NCBI GenBank assembly: GCA_017650795.1
Contig: JAGCEE010000246.1
Coordinates: forward strand, 1-11,301
Direction: 5' to 3'
Origin: Clostridia bacterium
GTDB lineage: Bacteria > Bacillota > Clostridia > Christensenellales > UBA1242
Length of the DNA stretch: 11,301 bases
The notes under the pieces were generated by a model, which did no database searches, was not told the origin of the DNA, and saw nothing but the letters and a program-made list of their open reading frames with translations. The position numbers and the translations under genes were made by a program. Below, one piece after another: positions 1-6,752 of this stretch (position 1 is its first letter; the number at the start of each line of letters is the position of its first letter).

Positions 1-294
1 CAAACTCTGTATGTTGTTTTGCTTGATTTTTAGTTGATATTCATAATCTATATGTTGTAAACCACATCCACCACATTCTGTGTAATATGGACATGGTGCA
101 TCGCACCTATATTTGCTTGGAGTTATTATGTTTTTTATTATTGCTCTATTAAAATTTTTGTTTTCTTTTATAGTTTTGGCATCAATTTTATCGCCCACGA
201 TTGCACCATCAACAAAGTATACCTTGTTATTATATCTTGCAATCCCGTCCGAATCCATGCCATTTGCAATTATGTCTAGTGTTAAATCTTCCAT
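1..294 (-). CDS. 23S rRNA (uracil-5-)-methyltransferase, RlmD/RlmCD (RumA) type, N-terminal part
   Basis: The 98 visible codons are the N-terminus of a class I SAM-dependent enzyme that makes 5-methyluridine in 23S rRNA; the catalytic domain lies beyond the left edge. Residues 1-60 resemble a TRAM RNA-binding domain (GMDSDGIARYNNKVYFVDGA, then IVGDKI). Residues 64-81 hold the family signature CDAPCPYYTECGGCGLQH; Cys68, Cys74 and Cys77 fit three of the four ligands of the RumA-type [4Fe-4S] cluster, the fourth being off-window. In Bacillota one paralogue (RlmCD) often methylates two uridines, so the exact target cannot be told here. The ATG at 294 starts where the TRAM domain should, but no Shine-Dalgarno site precedes it and a promoter -10 box lies only 6 bases upstream, so the mRNA may be leaderless or may start at Met13. 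It is the first gene after the pgk-tpiA terminator. Family assignment is confident; the start is moderately so. Confidence 0.88.
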   Translation of the reverse strand, partial: MEDLTLDIIANGMDSDGIARYNNKVYFVDGAIVGDKIDAKTIKENKNFNRAIIKNIITPSKYRCDAPCPYYTECGGCGLQHIDYEYQLKIKQNNIQSL

Positions 295-300
295 GCATTT

Positions 301-330
301 ATTATACCATAAACAACTAAAAAAGAGCAA
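301..330 (-). promoter_or_regulatory. Extended -10 promoter for the rRNA methyltransferase gene
   Basis: On the minus strand, TGGTATAAT gives a perfect -10 hexamer (301-306) with the TG extension. A weak -35 (TTGCTC, 325-330) lies 18 bp upstream, inside the preceding terminator stem. Initiation about 7 bases downstream of the -10 would fall at or next to the ATG at 294. The call is from motif match only. Confidence 0.6.
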
Positions 331-346
331 AGATATTGCCCTTTTG
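319..346 (-). terminator. Intrinsic terminator of pgk-tpiA
   Basis: On the minus strand a 10-bp stem (AAAAGGGCAA with TTGCTCTTTT, one G-U pair) closes a 5-base loop and runs into six T residues. It starts about 30 bases after the tpiA stop. The A-rich flank on the other side means it could also act on the opposite strand, though no plus-strand gene ends here. Confidence 0.85.
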
Positions 347-374
347 TTTAATTATAACAACAATTAGTTTATTA

Positions 375-1118
375 CTAAACATTTGCTATTTTAGCAAATT
401 CTTGTGGATTTAAAGATGCGCCACCAACCAAAAGTCCATTTATTCCTTCTGCCATGCAGTATGCTTTTGCAACTTGCGAGTTTATACTACCACCATAAAG
501 CACTTTTATATTTTTTGCAGAGTTTTCGGAATACTCTTGTTTTATTTTGTTCCTTATAATTAACGCCACCTCTTCTATTTCTTTTGTTGAAGGCCTTTTA
601 TCCGTTCCTATTGCCCATAATGGTTCATAGGCTATTATTATGTTTTTAAGCTCATTTTCATAAAGCCCCTTTAACTCGTCTGCCAACAATTTTTCTATGG
701 CTTGTTTATACTTTTTGTTTGTTCTTTCGTATTTGGTTTCACCAATGCAAAGAACAACCTTTAAACCAACGCCAAGTGCTTCTAGTATCTTTTTATTTAT
801 TACATCACTTTTTTCTAAAAATAATTTTCGTCTTTCACTATGACCAACAATAACATAAGAAGCTCCAACACTTTTTAACATAAATGCGCCCGTTTCGCCG
901 GTATATGCACCAAAGGTTTCGCTACTCACATTTTGTGCACCAAGAAGAACTTTTGAGGCAGTTAGTTTTTGTTTTGCAAACATCAAATTTACAAAACTAG
1001 GAAAAATAACGATTTCATTTTTTGAGTTTTCTACAAGAGGCAAAAACTTTTCTATATAACTCTCTGTGTCTTTTAAAGACATGTTCATCTTGAAGTTTCC
1101 AAATATATACTTTTTCAT
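375..1118 (-). CDS. tpiA: Triose-phosphate isomerase
   Basis: This cytoplasmic glycolytic enzyme interconverts dihydroxyacetone phosphate and glyceraldehyde 3-phosphate. At 247 residues it is full length for the TIM-barrel family. The active site is intact: Asn8 and Lys10 in GNFKMN, His93 in VGHSERR, and the catalytic base Glu165 in AYEPLWAIGT. Phosphate-binding loops YGGSIN (about 208-213) and LLVGGASL (about 229-236) are present. Loop 6 is odd: after PLWAIGT it reads DKRPS where GKTAT or similar is usual. The ATG at 1118 is supported by AAAGGAG five bases upstream. It lies 37 bp downstream of pgk with no terminator or clear promoter between, so the two are probably co-transcribed, ending at the terminator at 319-346. 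Identification is very secure. Confidence 0.97.
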   Translation of the reverse strand: MKKYIFGNFKMNMSLKDTESYIEKFLPLVENSKNEIVIFPSFVNLMFAKQKLTASKVLLGAQNVSSETFGAYTGETGAFMLKSVGASYVIVGHSERRKLFLEKSDVINKKILEALGVGLKVVLCIGETKYERTNKKYKQAIEKLLADELKGLYENELKNIIIAYEPLWAIGTDKRPSTKEIEEVALIIRNKIKQEYSENSAKNIKVLYGGSINSQVAKAYCMAEGINGLLVGGASLNPQEFAKIANV

Positions 1119-1155
1119 TATTGCTCCTTTTGTAGTTTAAACATAAATTTTGCTT

Positions 1156-2334
1156 TTATTTATTGCTGATTATTTCAACACATGGCAAACTTTCACCAGA
1201 CATAAGTTTTAAACTTGCCCCACCGCCTGACGATACATGGTATATACTAGCGGTGTCGCCAACTTTATTTATTGCAGCAACACTGTCGCCACCACCAACA
1301 ATAGCCTTTCCTTTAAACTTTATAATCGCCTTTGCAATTTCGGTTGTTCCTTTTGCAAAGCCCTTAAACTCAAACACACCAAGTGGACCATTCCATATGA
1401 TTGAATTTGCATTTTTTATTTCTTTTAAAAATATTTTTATTGTAGTTTTTCCAATATCAAGACCTTGAAGACCCTCTGGAATATCGCCCTTAACCCTTAC
1501 ACCTTTGGCATTTGGACTAAACTCTTTTGAGCACAAATAATCAACCGGAAGGACAACTTTTACACCTCTTTCCTTTGCTTTTGCAAGAATTTCTTTTGCA
1601 ACTTCTATTTTTTCATCATCAACAAGTGATGAACCTACTTTTACACCATTTGCTTTTAAAAACGTGAATGCCATACCACCACCAATTAAAAGCGTATCAC
1701 ACTTATTAACAAAATTGTTTAAAAGTGGTATTTTATCACTTACTTTTGCGCCACCAAGTATTGCAACAAGAGGCCTTTCGGGGTTATCTATAACACCCTT
1801 GATTGCGGTTATTTCCTTTCCCATCAAGAATCCCACTGCACTAGGAAGCAATTTTGCCACTCCATAAGTTGATGCGTGTTTTCTGTGTGCTGTTCCAAAA
1901 GCATCATTTATGTATATATCTGCCAATTTTGCTAATTTGCTAGCAAAAACAGGGTCATTTTCTTCTTCTTCTTTATGAAAACGAACATTTTCTAATAGCA
2001 AAACTTCGCCCGGCTTTAAACTTTTTGCCTTATTTTCTACATCTTCTCCGATACAGTCATTTGCAAAAAATACTCTACCAACCAACTCTTTAACCAAGTA
2101 TTTTGCAACTGGAAATAAAGAATACTTTTTGTTTACTTCCCCATCTGGCCTGCCAAGATGAGAGCATATAACCAAACTTGCATTATGCATCAAAAGGTAT
2201 TTAATCGTTGGCAACTCCATGTTAATACGGGTGGCATCGGTAATAACACCATTTTCATCTAATGGCACATTAAAATCCACTCTTAAAAGCACTCTTTTAC
2301 CATTTACATCAATATCTTTAATTGTTTGTTTCAT
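1156..2334 (-). CDS. pgk: Phosphoglycerate kinase
   Basis: This enzyme transfers phosphate from 1,3-bisphosphoglycerate to ADP in glycolysis. The 392 residues match the two-domain family length. N-domain substrate-binding motifs are RVDFNVPLD (18-26), SHLGRPDG (58-65), LLENVRFH (113-120) and AHRKHAST (149-156). C-domain nucleotide-binding motifs are GGAKVSDKI (194-202), GPLGVFE (316-322) and GGGDS (347-351). The frame stays open 20 codons further upstream, but the ATG at 2334 is chosen because AGGGGG lies 4 bases before it and homology starts with MKQTIKDIDV. A small departure is DIGKTTI (about 293-299) where DIGPKT is common. It is promoter-proximal to tpiA and divergent from the SPOR-like gene. 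Identification is very secure. Confidence 0.97.
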   Translation of the reverse strand: MKQTIKDIDVNGKRVLLRVDFNVPLDENGVITDATRINMELPTIKYLLMHNASLVICSHLGRPDGEVNKKYSLFPVAKYLVKELVGRVFFANDCIGEDVENKAKSLKPGEVLLLENVRFHKEEEENDPVFASKLAKLADIYINDAFGTAHRKHASTYGVAKLLPSAVGFLMGKEITAIKGVIDNPERPLVAILGGAKVSDKIPLLNNFVNKCDTLLIGGGMAFTFLKANGVKVGSSLVDDEKIEVAKEILAKAKERGVKVVLPVDYLCSKEFSPNAKGVRVKGDIPEGLQGLDIGKTTIKIFLKEIKNANSIIWNGPLGVFEFKGFAKGTTEIAKAIIKFKGKAIVGGGDSVAAINKVGDTASIYHVSSGGGASLKLMSGESLPCVEIISNK

Positions 2335-2338
2335 AATT

Positions 2339-2344
2339 CCCCCT
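2339..2344 (-). promoter_or_regulatory. Ribosome binding site deciding the pgk start
   Basis: AGGGGG on the minus strand lies 4 bases before the ATG at 2334. It supports that start over the in-frame start at 2394, whose extra N-terminal residues are unlike PGK. Confidence 0.75.
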
Positions 2345-2366
2345 ATATGTATACTACTATATTGGT

Positions 2367-2394
2367 ATATTAGCACATAAAATAATATATTCAA
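2367..2394 (-). promoter_or_regulatory. Candidate pgk-tpiA promoter
   Basis: On the minus strand, TTGAAT (2389-2394), a 16-bp spacer and TAATAT (2367-2372) preceded by TGC resemble a sigma-A promoter with an extended -10. It would give a leader of about 25 bases to the pgk ATG. Both hexamers match consensus at four of six positions and the region is very AT-rich, so a chance match is possible. Confidence 0.45.
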
Positions 2395-2455
2395 AATATT
2401 TTATGTCTAATAGAAAAAAATTCATTATAGTTAAATGATAAACATAAAATACAAT

Positions 2456-3211
2456 ATGAATAAAAAAAGCAAAAAAGCATTTAATAAGATTTTTACAATT
2501 TTAATAATAGTTGTTTCTATGACACTTATGTTTAGTATCGCAGATTTGTTTTCTAGCCTTATTGCTGTTGGTGGCTTTAATTTTGCAAATGATGATGTTT
2601 TTATGGCAAAATATGATGTTTATGCGATTTGCACTTCTACTAACCAAACTTTAATTCAAGCCCAAGAAAACGCAAACATTTGTATTAGTCTTGGAGGCGC
2701 CGGCTATATTTTGTTAGATGACCAATATTATGTTGTTGCAAGTATATACGAAAATGAGGCGGACGCAAAAAAAGTACAAGAAAGTTTAACTGCGACCAAG
2801 CCATCGGCAATAATTAAAAAGGTTGAAATACCTTCTGTTAGTTTACAAAGCACACTATCAACGCAAGAAAAAAGCACGCTAACAGAAACCTTTTTACTTT
2901 TCAAAAATTCGTACAAAAAGCTTTACGATATATCGGTAAGCCTAGACACTGGTGTCATTCAAGAAATAAATGCAAGATTGTCGGTAAATGAACTTGCGAG
3001 CAGTATTACCGAGGTGGGCAACAATTTTAATACTGTTTTTTCAAATAATTCTGGTGCTAATTTATTAAAAATAAAAAATGCAGTAAACAACTTGTCTACC
3101 GCAATAAATGATTTAGTTAATTCTTCAAAAGTACCTTATACGTCGTACATAAAGCATGCATATTGTGAATCACTTTTTATATACAAAGCCCTATGTGAAA
3201 GCATAACATAA
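2456..3211 (+). CDS. Membrane-anchored protein with predicted SPOR-like domain, function unknown
   Basis: I do not recognise a specific family. Read from the ATG at 2456 the protein has 251 residues: a lysine-rich N-terminus (MNKKSKKAFNK), one hydrophobic segment (about 13-40) that should anchor it with the rest outside, then about 75 residues whose predicted order is beta-alpha-beta-beta-alpha-beta, the SPOR order. The second half (QYYVVASIYENEADAKKVQE) looks most SPOR-like. The last 110 or so residues are mostly helical with no motif. SPOR domains generally bind denuded septal peptidoglycan, which would suggest an envelope or division role; that is inference. An in-frame ATG at 2435 is the alternative start. 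Neither has a Shine-Dalgarno site; I prefer 2456 because of the basic N-terminus and because a weak -10 (TATAGT, 2426-2431) would place initiation downstream of 2435. It is the only plus-strand gene here. Confidence 0.75.
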   Translation: MNKKSKKAFNKIFTILIIVVSMTLMFSIADLFSSLIAVGGFNFANDDVFMAKYDVYAICTSTNQTLIQAQENANICISLGGAGYILLDDQYYVVASIYENEADAKKVQESLTATKPSAIIKKVEIPSVSLQSTLSTQEKSTLTETFLLFKNSYKKLYDISVSLDTGVIQEINARLSVNELASSITEVGNNFNTVFSNNSGANLLKIKNAVNNLSTAINDLVNSSKVPYTSYIKHAYCESLFIYKALCESIT

Positions 3212-3214
3212 CTA

Positions 3215-3808
3215 TTATTTTAAGTATATTTCTGCAATTCCATCGCCGATTTCATGTATGGTTGTTATTAAATCTTGTCTATTTTCTATTTCGTTTAAAA
3301 ACCGCCTAAGTTTAGTAATCATGGCTCTTTTTTTATGTCCAACGTCTATGTCGGACCTAACAAGCCCATGAAAAAGCACATTATCTACAAGCAAACATCC
3401 ACCGTCTGTTAGCATATTTAATAACACTTTATAATACTTTAAATACTGCCCTTTTGGTCCGTCTAAAAATATAAAATCAAATTTTTGATTATCTGCATTT
3501 AATTTGATTATTTCCTCGTAGCCATCGCCAAGTATTTGTTTTGTTCTACCTGTTAAACCCAAGTTTTTAAATGTGGATTTTGCAATATTAAAACTCTGCT
3601 CATCTTTTTCGATTGTTATAAGTGAACTTTGTTTGTATGCACTTAGCATTATGCTTCCAGAATATCCTATTGCAGTGCCTATTTCTAGTATTGTTTTTGG
3701 CTTTTTGCTGGCAACAATATCATACAAAAAGTTTACACTATCCGAAAGCAATATTGGCACATGATTAGCCTTTGCATAATCTTGTAATTGTTTTAGATTA
3801 TCGTCCAT
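3215..3808 (-). CDS. SAM-dependent O-methyltransferase, TrmR/YrrM-like
   Basis: This is a class I methyltransferase of the O-methyltransferase 3 (catechol/caffeoyl-CoA) family. It most resembles Bacillus TrmR (YrrM), which methylates 5-hydroxyuridine at the tRNA wobble position to 5-methoxyuridine. SAM motif I is LEIGTAIGYS (41-50), with acidic Glu67 after the next strand. FLDGPKGQYLKYY (114-126) and VDNVLFHGLV (141-150) supply the likely metal-binding Asp116, Asp142 and Asn143. At 197 residues it is shorter than B. subtilis TrmR: it begins at the segment aligned to the helix before HVPI and lacks about 20 upstream residues. A TGA directly upstream in frame rules out extension. AGGGTGA ahead of the ATG overlaps the rnjA stop, 8 bp away, implying translational coupling. 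Fold is certain; the tRNA substrate is inferred. Confidence 0.88.
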   Translation of the reverse strand: MDDNLKQLQDYAKANHVPILLSDSVNFLYDIVASKKPKTILEIGTAIGYSGSIMLSAYKQSSLITIEKDEQSFNIAKSTFKNLGLTGRTKQILGDGYEEIIKLNADNQKFDFIFLDGPKGQYLKYYKVLLNMLTDGGCLLVDNVLFHGLVRSDIDVGHKKRAMITKLRRFLNEIENRQDLITTIHEIGDGIAEIYLK

Positions 3809-3816
3809 AATTCACC

Positions 3817-5481
3817 CTAGTCAAACAATGTTATTACCAAAATCATAGGTCTACGTGCTGTTCTTTTATATATGAAATTAGAGAGTTGTCTTCTTACATT
3901 TTGCTTTATTAAATTTGGGTCTATATCTCTTTGATTGTTTTCTTTTAAATAGTTTATTAACATATCTTTTGTGTCTTGCATGAATTGTTCTTGCTCTACG
4001 TTATAAACGACACCCCTAGTTATTAAGAATGGGTCACTTGAAATTTCGCCAGACAAAGAAGATAAGTTTAATACTGCAATGCAAATTCCGTCTTCGGATA
4101 ATTGTTTTCTATCTTTTAAAACACTGCTATCCATATCGCCAATGCCTAAGCCATCAACGAGCCTTTGCCCTGCCTGAACTCTGCCGGCAATTTTTATGTG
4201 ACCATCGGTCATTTCTACCTGCATTCCAATATCTGGTAAAATTATATTTCTTGCATCTTCGCCAAGTGCAACTGCCAACTCTTTATGAACTTTTAAATGT
4301 CTATATTCTCCGTGTATTGGCATAAAGCATTTTGGTTTAACAAGCGAGTGAATTGTTTTGATTTCTTCTTGGCACGCGTGGCCAGATGCGTGGACATCTG
4401 CTAGTTCGTCATAAATAACATCGGCACCCTTTTTGTATAATTTGTTTATTACATTATAGACCGATTTTTCATTACCTGGGATTGGAGATGCAGAAATTAT
4501 GATGCAGTCATTTTCGCCAAGGTCTATTTTTTTAAATTCACCAGCAGCCATTCTTGTTAATGCACTCATTGGTTCGCCTTGGCTACCTGTTGTTATTATT
4601 AATAGTTCTTTATCGGCAAACTTATCAATCTTGTCTATATCTATGACATTTTCTTTATTATATTTTAACTCACCCAACTTCATTGCTACTTCGGAAACAT
4701 TTACCATGCTTCTGCCCGTAAAAGAAATCTTCCTTTTATACTTTTCTGCCAAATCCATAATTTGTTGAAGTCTATGAATATTTGAAGCAAATGTTGCAAC
4801 AAATAATCTTTTGTCCTTGTGAGCCTCAAATAATTTATCTAGTGTTTCGCCAACTCGTTTTTCACTCATGGAATAACCCTTACGGCAAACATTGGTAGAT
4901 TCACACATTAAAAGATTAACACCCTTTTTGCCAAGTTCGCCAAATCTAGTTAAATCGGTTGTTTGGCCATTGATTGATTCAAAATCTATTTTAAAGTCGC
5001 CTGTATGAACAATGCTTCCGGCAGGTGTTGTAATACATAGTGCAAGTGAGCCTGCAATACTATGATTTACATGAATAAACTCAACTGCAAACGAACCAAC
5101 TTTTAGCACATTTCTTGGTTTTACGGCAACAAGTTTTGCCTTGATTTTTGGGTATTCTTTAAGTTTGTTTTCTACCAAGCCAAGTGTTAATTTTGAACCA
5201 TAGATTGGCACATTTATTTCTGGCAACAAAAATGGAAGCCCACCAATATGATCCTCGTGTCCGTGAGTAAGTATAATTGCTTTAATTTTTTCTTTGTTTG
5301 CCAGCAAAAAGCTAATGTCTGGCACGACAATATCTACCCCCGGCAAATCATCATCTGGAAAGGTTAGACCAGCATCCACAATTATTATCTCATTTTTGTA
5401 CTCAAAGGCGGTCATGTTTTTTCCTATTTCACCAACACCACCCAAGAATGTGATTTTTACTTTTTCTTTTTCTTCTTTCAT
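3817..5481 (-). CDS. rnjA: Ribonuclease J
   Basis: This is a metallo-beta-lactamase/beta-CASP ribonuclease with 5'-3' exonuclease and endonuclease activity, central to mRNA turnover and rRNA maturation in Bacillota. The 554 residues match RNase J1 in length. Zinc-binding residues are visible: HGHEDH (His73, His75, Asp77, His78), His140, Asp162 in GDFKID and His390 in PIHGEYRHL. The beta-CASP region includes CESTNV (193-198), TTGSQGEP (297-304) and ASGHA (365-369), and the C-terminal J-specific domain is present. The ATG at 5481 has AAGGAGAG just upstream. I assign J1 rather than J2 by overall resemblance and the complete metal site; whether a second RNase J exists elsewhere cannot be seen. 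It is followed by the trmR-like gene and preceded by a repeat-rich 243-bp intergenic region. Confidence 0.96.
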   Translation of the reverse strand: MKEEKEKVKITFLGGVGEIGKNMTAFEYKNEIIIVDAGLTFPDDDLPGVDIVVPDISFLLANKEKIKAIILTHGHEDHIGGLPFLLPEINVPIYGSKLTLGLVENKLKEYPKIKAKLVAVKPRNVLKVGSFAVEFIHVNHSIAGSLALCITTPAGSIVHTGDFKIDFESINGQTTDLTRFGELGKKGVNLLMCESTNVCRKGYSMSEKRVGETLDKLFEAHKDKRLFVATFASNIHRLQQIMDLAEKYKRKISFTGRSMVNVSEVAMKLGELKYNKENVIDIDKIDKFADKELLIITTGSQGEPMSALTRMAAGEFKKIDLGENDCIIISASPIPGNEKSVYNVINKLYKKGADVIYDELADVHASGHACQEEIKTIHSLVKPKCFMPIHGEYRHLKVHKELAVALGEDARNIILPDIGMQVEMTDGHIKIAGRVQAGQRLVDGLGIGDMDSSVLKDRKQLSEDGICIAVLNLSSLSGEISSDPFLITRGVVYNVEQEQFMQDTKDMLINYLKENNQRDIDPNLIKQNVRRQLSNFIYKRTARRPMILVITLFD

Positions 5482-5724
5482 GTTCTCTCCTTAATATAAT
5501 TGCAATTTTTAATTAAATTTTTATTTCAACACAAAACATAATTGATGCATTTTTGCATCAAATGTTGTGTGAGTATTTTCATTGTTGTATTTATAAGCTT
5601 TACGCAAAGCACCAATAGTTTTGAAATAAAACCAATAACTTTTTAATATTAGAAAATTTTACATTTATAAAACTGATTGCATATGCAACCATAAATATTG
5701 TGCTTAATAATTTGATTTGATATT
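5482..5724. other. AT-rich intergenic region upstream of rnjA with several repeats
   Basis: This non-coding gap separates the membrane-protein stop from the rnjA start. It holds an interrupted inverted repeat (5530-5570), a 5-bp hairpin GCTTT-ACGC-AAAGC (5597-5610), two ACCAATA copies 20 bp apart (5611 and 5631), and a near-palindrome centred on TTGCATATGCAA (about 5685-5700). I found no convincing sigma-A promoter pair on the minus strand, and no terminator after the membrane-protein gene. It probably carries the rnjA control region and leader, but its role is inferred from position. Confidence 0.5.
5530..5570. repeat. Interrupted inverted repeat in the probable rnjA leader
   Basis: The core is TTGATGCA-TTTT-TGCATCAA, an 8-bp perfect stem on a 4-base loop. 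Outside it, CAT/ATG and ACACAA/TTGTGT also pair if two AA bulges in the left arm are allowed, giving about 17 pairs. No T-run follows on either strand, so it does not look like an intrinsic terminator. It lies 50-90 bases upstream of the rnjA start codon. Confidence 0.65.
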
Positions 5725-6660
5725 TTAAATTTTATATTTTACTTTTTTTATGCTATCTGATTGTTCTAATTTTCTTGGATTTACAATGCTAGTTTGTGAG
5801 GTATAATAATCCATACCTTGACTTTCAAAAAATAGTACTTGTCCAAATACAGAGGTGATTAGTGAAAATAATGGAACAACTGGTATAAGCGCATATGCAC
5901 CAAAAAGAATGATTATTGCTAATGCAATAGTTATTACCACAGCAAAACTAGAAAGGGTTGCAAGATAGTTTCTTTTTACAGATTTAAAGCCTCTTTTTAT
6001 TCCGTTTCCAGCACAAACATTAAAGACAACAATGGCCTGAGGCCAACCACTTAGTAATGTCGTTTTTATATCAAGCAATAAAATAAACAATACTATCCAA
6101 ATAAGTGGCAAAATAACCTGCATCACAGTACCAACTGCCGTAATATTTGCAACGCTATAAATAACCCACATAAACAAAGCATAAAATGGAAGCTCTAATA
6201 GGGTCTTTATTATTGAATAACCTGCCGACAAGCCAAGTTTATCTAGCATACTAACAACAAAAGAAGATTTATTTAAACTCGTCATGTATCCATAAACGCA
6301 TTCTGATATGGAGATGTTTGACAAATGAAATAAAAATGGAAGTACAATAAATATAATAAACAACACATAAAACAGCACGCCAATGCCATACCCAGCAAGA
6401 ATTGAAAGTGTACTTAAAAATACCAAAATCATTTTGGAAACGACTTCCATAAACATATATAGACCCTGAAATGCAACGCCATTAAAAAACTTTGATACTT
6501 CTGCAAAAAAACCAGATGCATCGAGTGCGTTGTTTATTTGTTGCATTACAGGAAGTAAAAATACAAAGGCAACACCAATGCACAAAAACATATATATTAA
6601 AAGCTTCCAAAAAAGATTAAAATTAGTCATAACTAATTTAATTGAATTACTAAGTTTCAT
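5725..6660 (-). CDS. Polytopic membrane protein, function unknown
   Basis: The 311-residue protein has about six or seven hydrophobic segments (roughly residues 17-40, 70-90, 92-112, 150-172, 176-198, 233-255 and 257-280) and a charged C-terminal tail from about residue 285 (NPRKLEQSDSIKKVKYKI). Positively charged stretches such as KRGFKSVKRN (222-231) fit cytoplasmic loops. I see no ATP-binding, catalytic or substrate-binding signature and do not recognise the family; a transporter-like or envelope role is only a guess. The frame extends 9 codons upstream to a TTG, but the ATG at 6660 is preferred because AGGA lies 5 bases before it. It has its own good promoter and an 85-base leader, and is insulated from rpoZ by a terminator. 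It may read through into rnjA, since no terminator follows. Confidence 0.85.
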   Translation of the reverse strand: MKLSNSIKLVMTNFNLFWKLLIYMFLCIGVAFVFLLPVMQQINNALDASGFFAEVSKFFNGVAFQGLYMFMEVVSKMILVFLSTLSILAGYGIGVLFYVLFIIFIVLPFLFHLSNISISECVYGYMTSLNKSSFVVSMLDKLGLSAGYSIIKTLLELPFYALFMWVIYSVANITAVGTVMQVILPLIWIVLFILLLDIKTTLLSGWPQAIVVFNVCAGNGIKRGFKSVKRNYLATLSSFAVVITIALAIIILFGAYALIPVVPLFSLITSVFGQVLFFESQGMDYYTSQTSIVNPRKLEQSDSIKKVKYKI

Positions 6661-6665
6661 AAAAA

Positions 6666-6669
6666 TCCT
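6666..6669 (-). promoter_or_regulatory. Ribosome binding site deciding the membrane-protein start
   Basis: AGGA on the minus strand is separated from the ATG at 6660 by five T-sense bases. It favours that ATG over the TTG at 6687, which lacks such a site. Confidence 0.6.
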
Positions 6670-6752
6670 AAATATTTTAATCTGCAATCAATAAAAAAAC
6701 TAATTGCCGTTTTTAATAAAATCTAAGTGCTATGCACCAACTATTATTTAAG

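Noticed and set aside
113..367. Plus-strand open frame with a hydrophobic N-terminus
   Set aside because: It is antisense to the conserved N-terminus of the rRNA methyltransferase, whose FeS motif is clear, and it runs through the terminator and promoter region. Hydrophobicity arises from the antisense of AT-rich codons.
2335..2394. N-terminal extension of pgk from the start at 2394
   Set aside because: The extra 20 residues do not resemble PGK, would overlap the pgk promoter, and the ATG at 2334 has a strong ribosome binding site.
5526..5582. 18-codon minus-strand open frame (MKILTQHLMQKC...) upstream of rnjA as a possible leader peptide
   Set aside because: There is no Shine-Dalgarno site, no run of regulatory codons, and no terminator/antiterminator pair after it.
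5545..5646. 33-codon plus-strand open frame (MHFCIKCCVSIFIVVF...) resembling a small hydrophobic peptide or type I toxin
   Set aside because: It has no ribosome binding site, no clear promoter, and starts inside the inverted repeat. A frame this short is expected by chance. Conservation in relatives would be needed to revive it.
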